Positions 42,545 through 51,357 of a stretch of DNA of 64,000 nt are shown piece by piece. Each line of letters begins with the position of its first letter. The stretch's first letter is position 1. This DNA is from PLA3 sp964592235 (GTDB taxonomy: Bacteria; Planctomycetota; Phycisphaerae; UBA1845; UTPLA1). A program made the translations under genes and the position numbers. A model generated the notes under the pieces. That model had not been told where the DNA came from. It saw only the letters and a list, made by a program, of their open reading frames with translations, and did not search any database. The stretch lies in assembly GCA_964592235.1 (NCBI GenBank), contig CAZQCF010000022.1, positions 1 through 64,000 on the forward strand, given 5' to 3'.

Positions 42545-43759
42545 ATGAGCACCGAAGCACGGATCGGGGTGGTGGCCGGACTGTTCATCGTCGTCGTGAC
42601 GAGCGTCTATTTCTTCTACGGCCAGTCCTCCCGGATGGACGACCTGCTCGTTACGTCCACCGGGGCCAAGGTCTCGCCCCCGCCGAAGATTCCCGCCGCG
42701 GGCGAGGCGGCCAAGCCCGCCGCGCCGGTGTCAACGCCACCGACTGCCCTGGCGAACCAGAAACCTTCAACTCCGCAGCCGAACGGTGCGGCCGCAAGTC
42801 CGGTCTTCCTTGACAGGTCGTCGCAAACGGCGGGCGCGGATCGCCTTGGGACCGCCGATCCGTCCAGCCATTTGAATGCGCCGTCCAACACACCGCACGG
42901 CGCGGCGACGCCGACGGCGACCGACACCGGGCCGACCTTCGGCCTGGCACGCGGCACGCCTCCGCGAATCGGTGGCGACTCCGCCCGCGCGTCGGGAACA
43001 ACGGGCGATGATCTCGCTCCGACCACGTGGGACCACTTGTCCAAGTCCACGGAGAAGCCTGCCGAGCGCGTCGCCATGGGTGACAAGCCCGCAACGGCGA
43101 CCAAAGACATGCCTTCGCTGGCAGTCGGCGGACCGGACCATCGAAAAGAACCGAAGCCGTCTCCGGCGGGTGGCGAAACGTCGGCCAGGCCGCGTGACGC
43201 GATCAATGCTCTTGCCGCGGATACTCAACGCGACTCGAAACCGACTCCTGTCGATATCAAGCCCGGTTCCGGTCCGTCTGCGTGGCCTAAGCAGCACAAG
43301 GTCGTCTCCGGCGACACGCTCATCGGACTGGCCTTTGCCTATTACGAAGACTCTTCCCGCGTCAGCGCCATCCTCGCCGCCAACCCGCAGATCAAGAACC
43401 CCCGCGGGCTGAAGATCGGGCAAGTCGTGACGATCCCCGCACCGCAAAGCGATCCGCAAGCGTCAGCACGAACCGCCGCGACCCCGCGAAGCGATTCGAC
43501 CGGCCTTGTCACGCTGACGGGCCGAACGGCAGCTCCGCGCGAGCCTGCCGCGTCCGAGTCAATTGTAAAGCCTGCCACCGCCCGCACTTACATCGTCCAG
43601 GAAGGCGACACGTTCTACTCCATTGCCGCGCGTATCTATCATGACGGCAACAAGTGGCAAGCGCTTTACGAGGCGAACAAGACAGCCGTCAAGAATGATC
43701 CGAAACGCCTGCGCCCCGGCATGACCCTGACTGTCCCGGCCGATACTCAACGGCCCTGA
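42545..43759 (+). CDS. Membrane-anchored protein with two LysM domains
   Basis: 404 residues; ATG 42545 follows CACGGAGGATC. One hydrophobic segment (GVVAGLFIVVVTSVYFFYG) acts as anchor. Residues about 40-250 are low-complexity, rich in Pro, Ala and Thr. LysM domains lie at about 255-305 (HKVVSGDTLIGLAFAYYED) and 345-400 (YIVQEGDTFYSIAARIYHDG). LysM binds peptidoglycan, so this protein would span from membrane to cell wall; the disordered stretch is a likely spacer. Its last 13 bases overlap the convergent gene. Confidence 0.9.
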   Translation: MSTEARIGVVAGLFIVVVTSVYFFYGQSSRMDDLLVTSTGAKVSPPPKIPAAGEAAKPAAPVSTPPTALANQKPSTPQPNGAAASPVFLDRSSQTAGADRLGTADPSSHLNAPSNTPHGAATPTATDTGPTFGLARGTPPRIGGDSARASGTTGDDLAPTTWDHLSKSTEKPAERVAMGDKPATATKDMPSLAVGGPDHRKEPKPSPAGGETSARPRDAINALAADTQRDSKPTPVDIKPGSGPSAWPKQHKVVSGDTLIGLAFAYYEDSSRVSAILAANPQIKNPRGLKIGQVVTIPAPQSDPQASARTAATPRSDSTGLVTLTGRTAAPREPAASESIVKPATARTYIVQEGDTFYSIAARIYHDGNKWQALYEANKTAVKNDPKRLRPGMTLTVPADTQRP

Positions 43760-45159
43760 ACCGGCCGCCGCACCAACGTCTCGATCAGCAGTGCGACGTT
43801 GACCAGCGCGAAGAACACGCCTGATCGCAGCCCCAGCCACGGGCTGCTCGCCGCGCGCCGCGCCCATTCGGTGTACCACCCTTCCGCCGATCCCGGCCAT
43901 ACCCACCACTGATTCACGGTGACGCTTAGCGCGAGCAGGGCCGTGCACGCGGCCCACGATGCCGTCGGTCGCGCTGCCCAGAGCCACAGCGCCATCGCGG
44001 GGAAGAGATAGCGCTCGTGCATCTGCGTGGCGAGAACGAAGAACGCGAGCGGCAGAACGCGCGCGGCCCAGCCGATCCATTTCTCAATCGAATCGGCGCC
44101 GCCGATCACGCGACGGGCTTGTACAAAGACATACGTCCAGATTCCAAGCACCGCGAGCAGGCCGATCGCGCGCGGCGTCAGCCCGGCCAGCCAGGCCGCA
44201 TCGTCCCGCGCGTACACGCGAGCCAGTTGCGTCAGATCCGGCGCGTCGATGGGCCACTGAAGAAACCACGCCGAGAAGCCGTTCAGGTGCGTGAAAGGAT
44301 AGTACGCCGTCGCCCCGGCCAGCGCGTCCCAGACCCCGTCCAGGCGGCTGCGTACCGGCCAGAGCAGTGCGACCGAGACGACGAACGCACCTGAAACCGC
44401 TCGTGCGACCGCCTGACGATCCGCCCGCGCGGCTCGAGCCAATGCGACGATCCAGATCGGCAGGATCATCGCGGCCTGCGGCTTGGTCAGCACGGAGGCC
44501 GCCGCCAGCCCCGCCATCCAGCCGACGCGCCCGCGCCGCGCCGCCTCCACCGACAGCACCAGCAGCATCGCCAGGAACCCGTCCATCTGCCCCCAGGCGG
44601 CGCTGTTGTGCCATACGCATGGCAGCAATGCGTAGGCCGCGCCCACCGAACCCGCCCAGGCCCCGCCCACGCGCCTCCACAGCAGAACCACCAGCAGCAT
44701 CGCCAGCGCCGCATCGGCCAGCACGGCCGGCAGCTTGAAGAGGAAATACGCTCGCCGAGCTTCGGGAGTCTCGTACGAAAGGCCGACTTCGCCGAACGTC
44801 TGAATAGAAAGTCGCGCCTCCGGCGGCGCGAAGAAATCGTGCAGACACGCCACGCCCTGTAACACGTGCAGATAGCCCGGAGGGTAGTTCGAGAACCGCC
44901 GTCCATCGGGCCGCAAGTCATACAAGGCAGCCGTCCCGAGGGTCGTGCCTCGATCCGCCCACATCACAAACTGCATCAGATCGCCGCCGAACCCCGGCTG
45001 CGTCATCAGCGGCAGGCGAATCGCCAGCGCCGCCGCGAACACCATCGCCATCAACGGCCTGGCCCATCCATCCGCGCGCGCGCCCGGCGGGCCGGGCAGG
45101 GTGACGCTCGAATCCGTTAAGCCTGCCTTTACCGAATCACTGGTTGAGTCCATGCCCAT
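43747..45159 (-). CDS. Multi-spanning mannosyltransferase-like membrane protein (GT-C)
   Basis: 470 residues with roughly ten membrane helices. GGDLMQFVMWADRGTTLG in the first loop, NYPPGYLHVLQG, and later LAGLAAASVLTKPQAAMILPIW and ATQMHERYLFPAMALWLW agree with GPI18-like/GT-C glycosyltransferases that use lipid-linked sugars at the outer side of the membrane. QMHERYLFP is a motif I know from this group. The substrate is unknown. The start overlaps the end of the cysteine-cluster gene by 31 bases. Confidence 0.85.
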   Translation of the reverse strand: MGMDSTSDSVKAGLTDSSVTLPGPPGARADGWARPLMAMVFAAALAIRLPLMTQPGFGGDLMQFVMWADRGTTLGTAALYDLRPDGRRFSNYPPGYLHVLQGVACLHDFFAPPEARLSIQTFGEVGLSYETPEARRAYFLFKLPAVLADAALAMLLVVLLWRRVGGAWAGSVGAAYALLPCVWHNSAAWGQMDGFLAMLLVLSVEAARRGRVGWMAGLAAASVLTKPQAAMILPIWIVALARAARADRQAVARAVSGAFVVSVALLWPVRSRLDGVWDALAGATAYYPFTHLNGFSAWFLQWPIDAPDLTQLARVYARDDAAWLAGLTPRAIGLLAVLGIWTYVFVQARRVIGGADSIEKWIGWAARVLPLAFFVLATQMHERYLFPAMALWLWAARPTASWAACTALLALSVTVNQWWVWPGSAEGWYTEWARRAASSPWLGLRSGVFFALVNVALLIETLVRRPVQGR

Positions 45160-46445
45160 TTCCGAAGCAGTCGCGGTAAGCCTGAATCGCGTGAAAGATA
45201 CATCAGCCTTAACTTCGCCGAGCGCGACCCCAACTCCGGCAACCGACCAGCCGCACGGTCCACGACGCCGACCGCGCGAACAAAGTCCTCCATCTCACAA
45301 GCCGTTCGCCCTGCAGACACCGCGAAGTATCGCCCCAGCCACCCCGCCACCGCAATGCTCAACACCAATGCGGCAACGCCCTCCAGCAAGGCCCAGCCAT
45401 AATACGCATTACCAAATGCCGCGCGACCGACAATCCGCTGGCGAACGTATCGCGTCGCCAATTCCTCGCTCGCCGCGCCCATGCTCCCATTCGCCGCCGT
45501 CACGGCTTCGACGTCCGAATGCGTCACGCGCCGCGCCCCCCGCACGACTCCGCCCAACACCTCACTGCTTGCTCTCGATGCCCGAATGAACCGTTGCGCG
45601 CGGCGAAATTGATTCAGCCGATATCGCCACGCGCTCCACCCGCTCGTCCGCGCCTGGCGCAGGTCCAAATGCTCGCAATGAGCGAAAATCGCCTGCCGAA
45701 ACAGGGTCGTTTGCCGCGCAGTTGGCTCAGTTGTCTCCTGCGATCCCGCGTTCTCTTCTTCGCCTGCCACTCCCGAAGCCAGCAACTTCGCCAACTCCGC
45801 AAAACGCTCCTCACGCACCGAATCGAGCCGCGCCGCCCGCAACGCGGAGACAATCTGCCAAACGTCGGCCAGGCGCCGCACCAGCGAGATATCCCGATTC
45901 GCCAATTGCTCGTCCAACACGTCAACCAGCGCCGTCATTTCCAATTCGCTCGCCTCGCGATCCGGCCGCAGAAACCACCGATCCGCTCCGCCCGCCAGCA
46001 GATCGGGCTGCGCCGCTTCCAACATGCCGGCCAATCGCGCGATCTCTGCGCGACGCCGCGCCAACGGCTGACCCGCGCATCGTGCCACCGATGGACAATC
46101 AAATCGAATCGGCGCGCGCAAGCGCCCGTCCTGCTTCTCAATGGAGAACGGATACATCCGACACGCCAGCGGCTTGGCTTCGGCCCCCTGCTCGACATGA
46201 ATGCGGCATCGTCCATCGGGCTCCAGAAATACACAGCCCCCGTCCGGTCGATGGTTCAGCACCGGTTCACCACGGAGAAGCACATACGGCACCGTTCCCA
46301 GTTTCTCGCGCCAGGCCTGTTGATCGATTCTCGCGCGATCCGCCGGCGTGAGATGCACGACCAGCTCCCGGCAGCAGTTCGTGCAACCGTGGCAATCGAA
46401 CTTCTGCCCCGAGACGTCCGTAATCAGCACGGTCAGTTTCGTCAT
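45129..46445 (-). CDS. YkgJ-type cysteine-cluster protein with long C-terminal extension
   Basis: 438 residues. The N-terminal 125 residues carry the cysteine pattern FDCHGCTNCCRE, GGCVFLEPDGRCRIH, KPLACRMYPF and RFDCPSV of the YkgJ/FliB-like family, thought to bind an iron-sulfur or zinc centre. The remaining 300 residues are helical and contain one hydrophobic stretch (GVAALVLSIAVAGWLGRYF), not part of the usual short YkgJ. The biological role is not known. The gene is followed by the mannosyltransferase-like gene with an overlap. Confidence 0.85.
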   Translation of the reverse strand: MTKLTVLITDVSGQKFDCHGCTNCCRELVVHLTPADRARIDQQAWREKLGTVPYVLLRGEPVLNHRPDGGCVFLEPDGRCRIHVEQGAEAKPLACRMYPFSIEKQDGRLRAPIRFDCPSVARCAGQPLARRRAEIARLAGMLEAAQPDLLAGGADRWFLRPDREASELEMTALVDVLDEQLANRDISLVRRLADVWQIVSALRAARLDSVREERFAELAKLLASGVAGEEENAGSQETTEPTARQTTLFRQAIFAHCEHLDLRQARTSGWSAWRYRLNQFRRAQRFIRASRASSEVLGGVVRGARRVTHSDVEAVTAANGSMGAASEELATRYVRQRIVGRAAFGNAYYGWALLEGVAALVLSIAVAGWLGRYFAVSAGRTACEMEDFVRAVGVVDRAAGRLPELGSRSAKLRLMYLSRDSGLPRLLRKWAWTQPVIR

Positions 46446-46733
46446 AGCCGGCAGATTCTACGCGGTCCCTGCCCGGCGCGACGCGGCAATGCGGTGCAGA
46501 AACCAGGTCAAAATGCCCGATACTTCTGAATCCGGCCGATTTTGCGCCCCGGTTTCTATTGCATGTGCCGACCCGCGGCGGGTACCATTCTCCGCGACGC
46601 AGATCCGGAGCACGGGTGGGGGCCTGTCAGGGCCGGGTCGTTCGCTGGGAGGCGGGGAGACATGCGAACGAAGGAGGCCGGCCGTCGCGCCGGCCCTGCA
46701 CGCATTCAGGCTTCACACGGAGGTGAGCCGTTC
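46446..46733. other. Intergenic leader upstream of murC
   Basis: 288 bases between the divergent YkgJ gene and murC. It contains a perfect hairpin GGCCGGC-CGTCGC-GCCGGCC at 46676-46695 and the murC ribosome site GGAGGTGAG. No coding potential beyond an in-frame upstream extension of murC is seen. Confidence 0.5.
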
Positions 46734-48218
46734 ATGTCCAGAATCATTCCCAATCAGGCTGTTCCCAGTTCGACGGAGACCGCGCGCTCGTTGATGGACG
46801 CGCGAAGGTTTCGCACCGATATGTCCCAGCACTGGAGCAGTCCCTACGCCGCGCGTCGCGTCCACCTAATCGGTATCGGCGGCAGCGGCATGCGCGGCCT
46901 CGCCGGCGTGCTGCTTCGCTGCGGCGCCAAGGTCAGCGGGTCAGATCGCACGGGATTCTCGTCGCAGTCACGACTGGAAGAAATGGGCGCGACGATCAGC
47001 ATCGGCCAGGCGCCGATCAACGTGCCGTCGGATTGTGATTTTGTCGTTTACTCCGCCGCGATCAGCGAAGACAACCCGGAGCTGCTCGAAGCCCGTCGGC
47101 GCAACATTCCACTGCGCAAATACGCCGAAATGCTCGGCGAGGTCATGCGGCTGCGCACCGGGATCGCCATCTCCGGCACGCATGGCAAAAGCACGACGAC
47201 GGCGTTGACGACGTACATCCTTCGCCAGGCGCGACTCGATCCGACCTTCGTCGTCGGCGCCGAGGTGAAGCAGCTCGAGTCCAGCTCCGGCGTCGGGGAC
47301 GGTCCGCACTTCGTCGTCGAAGCGTGCGAGTTTGACCGCTCATTCCTCAACCTCGCGCCAAAAATCGCCGCCATCCTGAACATCGAGGAAGATCACCTCG
47401 ACTGCTTCCCGAATCTCGACGCCATCATCGAGGCCTTCAAGGCCTTCGCCTCGCTCGTGCCCGAAGACGGCGTGATCCTTGCGAACGGCGAGGATCGAGC
47501 CGTCGCCAAGGCCGTCGAATCCACCCGCGCCCCGATTGAGACATTCGGCTTTTCCGAGGCCTGCACTTGGCGCGCGGTGAACATCGGCCAGACCCGCGGT
47601 CACTATCGATTCGACGTCCGCCGCGACGGTCGATTTCTCCTGCATGCCCAACTCGACGGCCTGCCCGGCCGACACCAGATCAGCAATGCCCTCGTCGCCA
47701 CGGCCCTCGCCACGCATGCCGGCGTCGCCCCCGCAGCCATCGCCGATGCCCTGATGACCTTCGCCGGCGCCGACCGGCGATTGACCCACCGCGGCGAAGT
47801 CTCCGGCATTCTTCTGCTCGACGACTACGGCCACCATCCGACGGAGATCCAGGTCACGCTTCGCGCGGTCAAAGAGCAATGGCCCGACCGCAAACTGTGG
47901 CTGGTCTTTCAGCCGCACCAGCATTCGCGGACGCGGTTCCTGCTGAACGACTTCGCGCGGAGTTTCGCCCTGGCGGATCATCTCCTCGTGCCGGACATTT
48001 ATTTCGTGCGCGACAGCGCCGCCGAGCGCGACGCCATCTGCAGCGCGGACCTCGTCGCGCGCGTCAGCGCCTGCGGGCAGGATGCGAAGTACCTGCCCAG
48101 CCATGCCGAAATCGTGGAACACATTGTCACACACGCCGTCGCCGGGGACATCGTCCTGACCATGGGCGCCGGCGATGTCTGGAAGATCGCCGATGACCTT
48201 GTTCGCCGACTTGGCTGA
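46734..48218 (+). CDS. murC: UDP-N-acetylmuramate-L-alanine ligase MurC
   Basis: 494 residues. It ligates L-Ala to UDP-MurNAc, the first peptide step in peptidoglycan synthesis. VHLIGIGGSGMRGLAGVL is the UDP-substrate domain, GISGTHGKSTTTAL-like AISGTHGKSTTTALTTY is the ATP loop, HFVVEACEFDRSFLNL and NIEEDHLDCF are central-domain motifs, and DDYGHHPTEIQVTL and FQPHQHSRTRFLLNDF are C-terminal. ATG 46734 has a strong ribosome site; the residues before the fold (about 35) are longer than usual. murB overlaps by 26 bases. Confidence 0.96.
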   Translation: MSRIIPNQAVPSSTETARSLMDARRFRTDMSQHWSSPYAARRVHLIGIGGSGMRGLAGVLLRCGAKVSGSDRTGFSSQSRLEEMGATISIGQAPINVPSDCDFVVYSAAISEDNPELLEARRRNIPLRKYAEMLGEVMRLRTGIAISGTHGKSTTTALTTYILRQARLDPTFVVGAEVKQLESSSGVGDGPHFVVEACEFDRSFLNLAPKIAAILNIEEDHLDCFPNLDAIIEAFKAFASLVPEDGVILANGEDRAVAKAVESTRAPIETFGFSEACTWRAVNIGQTRGHYRFDVRRDGRFLLHAQLDGLPGRHQISNALVATALATHAGVAPAAIADALMTFAGADRRLTHRGEVSGILLLDDYGHHPTEIQVTLRAVKEQWPDRKLWLVFQPHQHSRTRFLLNDFARSFALADHLLVPDIYFVRDSAAERDAICSADLVARVSACGQDAKYLPSHAEIVEHIVTHAVAGDIVLTMGAGDVWKIADDLVRRLG

Positions 48219-49158
48219 CATCTGCCGGTGCGAAGAGCCGCTGGCCCCGCGCACCTGGTTCCGCATCGGCGGACCGGCCGAGTACTTTCTCCAACCGCGT
48301 ACCGACGCGCAGCTCGCCACGATCATTCGGCGATGCCACGAATCAGGCACCCCCCTGCGATTTCTCGGCCTCGGCGCGAACGTGCTCGTCAGCGACCGGG
48401 GCGTCCGCGGCGCTGTCGTGCACCTGGGCGACCCGCACTTCAGCGCAATGGAATTTGACGGTGATACGGCGCTGGTCGGCGCCGGCGCCGACATGACCAA
48501 GCTCGTTCTCACGGCCGTGCGAGGCGGCGCCGCCGGACTGGAACAGCTCGCCGGCATCCCCGGTTCGGTCGGCGGCGGCATCGCCATGAACTGCGGCGGT
48601 CGCTACGGCGACATCTCATCGGCCGTTCAAACCGTCACCGGCATCACACCGCGGGGCGAGATCGTCGAGCGCGCGGCAGCCGAGCTTGACTTTGGTTATC
48701 GCCATAGCTCGCTGGGGGACGACTGCGCCGTCCGCGTTCGATTCGCTCTTCGCCGCGAGGACCCAGCCGAATTGAACCGCCGGTTTCGCGAAATCTGGGA
48801 CTATAAGAAGGCGACCCAGCCACCGCTGGGAGACGCCAGCGTCGGCTGCATCTTCCGGAACCCGCCGGGCCAGTCAGCCGGACTGCTGATCGACCGGGCC
48901 GGGCTGAAAGGCGAGCAATTCGGCACCGCCTACGTCTCTGACCGCCACGCGAATTTCATCCTTTCCCGTGCGGGCGGACGGGCGGCTGACGTGCTGGCCC
49001 TGATCGGCCAAATTCGCCGACGGGTCCGCGACCATGCTGGAATCATCCTGCAACCCGAAGTACGCATTTGGGCCGATGAAGAAGAGTACGAACAGGCCGA
49101 TTGGAACCTGGCAGACCGATCCGCGGCTCTAGCGACCGCGCCGGCTGCCGACGCCTGA
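48193..49158 (+). CDS. murB: UDP-N-acetylenolpyruvoylglucosamine reductase MurB
   Basis: 321 residues. It reduces the enolpyruvyl group to lactyl with NADPH and FAD. RTWFRIGGPAEYFLQP and FLGLGANVLVSDRGVRGAVV are FAD-binding. GLEQLAGIPGSVGGGIAMNCGGRYGDI is family signature. The proton-donor position is DASVGCIFRNPPG, with Cys where Ser is common. ILQPEVRIW contains the catalytic Glu. I use ATG 48193, which follows GGAAGATC; ATG 48175 is an alternative. Overlap with murC and the following ddl place it in one operon. Confidence 0.95.
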   Translation: MTLFADLADICRCEEPLAPRTWFRIGGPAEYFLQPRTDAQLATIIRRCHESGTPLRFLGLGANVLVSDRGVRGAVVHLGDPHFSAMEFDGDTALVGAGADMTKLVLTAVRGGAAGLEQLAGIPGSVGGGIAMNCGGRYGDISSAVQTVTGITPRGEIVERAAAELDFGYRHSSLGDDCAVRVRFALRREDPAELNRRFREIWDYKKATQPPLGDASVGCIFRNPPGQSAGLLIDRAGLKGEQFGTAYVSDRHANFILSRAGGRAADVLALIGQIRRRVRDHAGIILQPEVRIWADEEEYEQADWNLADRSAALATAPAADA

Positions 49159-49203
49159 CCGCGAAGACACCGAGGCACGAAGCCCGACAAGGAGGTTAGC
49201 CCC

Positions 49204-50184
49204 GTGGCCATGACGCATACCCGGTTTGATGTGGAGCGAATCACGCGCGCCGCGTCCCGGCAGAAACTCGCCATCACCGTACTCTCCGGCGGCCCGTCGG
49301 GCGAGCGCGACATCAGCCTGCAAAGCGGGCAGGCGGTCGCCGCCGCCCTGCAATCGCAGGGGCACCATGTTCACATCGAAGATATCAACGCGGACAACCT
49401 CGGTGCCCTGGCTCGCGCCGTCGATTGCGTCTTCGTCGCGCTGCACGGCACGTTCGGGGAAGACGGTCAGGTGCAGGAGATTCTCGAACGTCGCAACATC
49501 GCCTACACCGGTTCGGGTCCGGCGGCCTGTGCGCTGGCCATGGACAAGGCCGCGGCCAAGGAATCATTCAAAGCAGCCGGCGTGCCGACCCCTCGCTATG
49601 TCGTCGCGACGGCAACCAATCTGCGCGAGGCGCTGGCGGCCTGGAGCTTGCCGGTCGTCGTGAAGCCGGTCAAGGAAGGCAGCAGCCTGCACTGCTACAT
49701 CGTGCGAGAGTTCGATCAGCTTCGCCCGGCGGCGCAGCGCGTGATCGACGCCTATGGCAGCGCGCTCATCGAGGAGTTCATCCCCGGCAAGGAGATCACG
49801 GTCGGAATTCTTGGCGATCGCGCCCTGCCGCCGATCGAGATTCGCACGCGGCGCGAGTTTTACGATTACAAGGCGAAGTACCTCGACGACGACACGCAGT
49901 ACCTGTTCGACATCGACCTGCCGCCGGCGCTGCTGCAGCAGATCGCCGAGCAAAGCCTCGCGGCGCACAACGCCCTGGGCTGCCGTGATTTTTCGCGGCT
50001 CGACTGGCGCGTCGATCCCTCAACTAACAAGGCATTCCTGCTCGAGGCCAACGTCGTGCCCGGCCTGACCACCCATTCGCTCGTGCCCAAGGCCGCGGCG
50101 CAGGTCGGCGTCTCCATGGCGCAGATGTGCCAGTTCCTGGTTGATGCGGCGATCAAGCGACGCTTTGCCAAGCCCAATGGGTAA
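49204..50184 (+). CDS. ddl: D-alanine-D-alanine ligase
   Basis: 326 residues, GTG start after AAGGAGGTTAGC. ATP-grasp enzyme that makes D-Ala-D-Ala. VLSGGPSGERDISLQSG, VALHGTFGEDGQVQEILE, YTGSGPAACALAMDKAAAKESF, VVKPVKEGSSLHCYIV, LIEEFIPGKEITVGIL and LEANVVPGLTTHSLVPKAA are in the expected order. The position after murC-murB matches the dcw-type cluster of other bacteria. Confidence 0.96.
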   Translation: MAMTHTRFDVERITRAASRQKLAITVLSGGPSGERDISLQSGQAVAAALQSQGHHVHIEDINADNLGALARAVDCVFVALHGTFGEDGQVQEILERRNIAYTGSGPAACALAMDKAAAKESFKAAGVPTPRYVVATATNLREALAAWSLPVVVKPVKEGSSLHCYIVREFDQLRPAAQRVIDAYGSALIEEFIPGKEITVGILGDRALPPIEIRTRREFYDYKAKYLDDDTQYLFDIDLPPALLQQIAEQSLAAHNALGCRDFSRLDWRVDPSTNKAFLLEANVVPGLTTHSLVPKAAAQVGVSMAQMCQFLVDAAIKRRFAKPNG

Positions 50185-50256
50185 CGACCGGATCGCTGTT
50201 TCGATCCGTTTGAGGTTTCTGGCTCCTGGTTGACGGCCCTGTTTGAGGCGAACAAC

Positions 50257-51249
50257 GTGGCTCCGCGAAAAGCAAAGAAGGACACCTTTCTCCAGCGACT
50301 TGGTGCAGCCGTCGGCGAATGGCTGATACCGGTCAGCGGTTCGACTGATCGGCCCTGGCTTCGATACTCGGCGCGGGTCGCGGTCGTGCTGGCGATCGTC
50401 TTCGCCACGGGATGGGGCTTCGCAAAGATGGAGCAGCGCGTGGTGTCGCTCGAGCGCTACCAGCAGCCGCTCTACCTCGAATGGGAGCTGCTGCCCGACT
50501 GGTTGCAACTGCCCGACAACCGCCACATTCTGGATACCCTCGCGCGAAGCGTGGATCTCGGTGAGCGCGATCGCCAGCTCGACAGCGAACTGGCGTCACG
50601 CATCGGGACGGCCCTGACCCGGCCATCCATCGGCTGGGTGCGCGAAGTCGAGCGGGTCCGCGTTCGCAGTGACGGCATCGTCACCGTGCGCTGCCAGTTC
50701 CGCCGCCCCGCCGCGTGGGTGCGCTACGGCAAGTCATGCTACCTCGTGGATGAACAGCGCGTACGCCTGCCCGGCCGCTATCAAATCAGCGACAGCAAGG
50801 GCAGTGGGCTGATCACCGTGCTGGGCACACGCACGGCGCCGCCCGCCGTCGGACACGTCTGGGACGGCGCGGACCTTTCAGCCGGCGTCCTGCTGGTTGA
50901 GCTGCTCAAAGACCGCCCATTTCGTCATCAGGTCACCGCGGTTTATGTTGATAACTACAACGGTCGAGACGACGCGGCGAAACCCTACATCGAACTGGCA
51001 ACCGATCGCAAGGACTCGCGCGTCTGGTGGGGCCGCCCGCCGAACGAAGAATTCGGCCGCGAGCCGACGGCGACGCAGAAGATCACGCTGCTGGAATCGC
51101 TCTATCGCCAGTGGGGCCGCATCGACATGAACCGGCCTTACGTAAGCGTCACGACGTGGCCCGACCGCGTCGCCATGCCCAAACCAATGTCCGCGGTCGA
51201 CACGTCGCAATCCAGCCGCGGCCCGGGCATTCGCCTGCTCCGCGGGTAA
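50257..51249 (+). CDS. ftsQ: FtsQ/DivIB-like cell division protein
   Basis: About 330 residues; I use GTG 50257, which has GAGG eight bases upstream; a TTG at 50230 is an alternative. One membrane segment (VAVVLAIVFATGWGFAKM) follows a cytoplasmic basic stretch. The part IGWVREVERVRVRSDGIVTVR followed by RRPAAWVRYGKSCYLVDEQRVRL matches the POTRA/beta organisation of FtsQ (W-V-x-V then P-A-A-x-W-x... LVDExG). Position after murC-murB-ddl strengthens this. ftsA and ftsZ do not follow in this window. Confidence 0.75.
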   Translation: MAPRKAKKDTFLQRLGAAVGEWLIPVSGSTDRPWLRYSARVAVVLAIVFATGWGFAKMEQRVVSLERYQQPLYLEWELLPDWLQLPDNRHILDTLARSVDLGERDRQLDSELASRIGTALTRPSIGWVREVERVRVRSDGIVTVRCQFRRPAAWVRYGKSCYLVDEQRVRLPGRYQISDSKGSGLITVLGTRTAPPAVGHVWDGADLSAGVLLVELLKDRPFRHQVTAVYVDNYNGRDDAAKPYIELATDRKDSRVWWGRPPNEEFGREPTATQKITLLESLYRQWGRIDMNRPYVSVTTWPDRVAMPKPMSAVDTSQSSRGPGIRLLRG

Positions 51250-51357
51250 CACAGGACCGTCGCCGTGCGTGACGAATCGAGTCGTCGTCCGTTCTCCAAG
51301 GTTGGAACATGACGGAATTCGCCGTATGCTGTGCGCGTTCGGGGCGGCGACCCCGGC

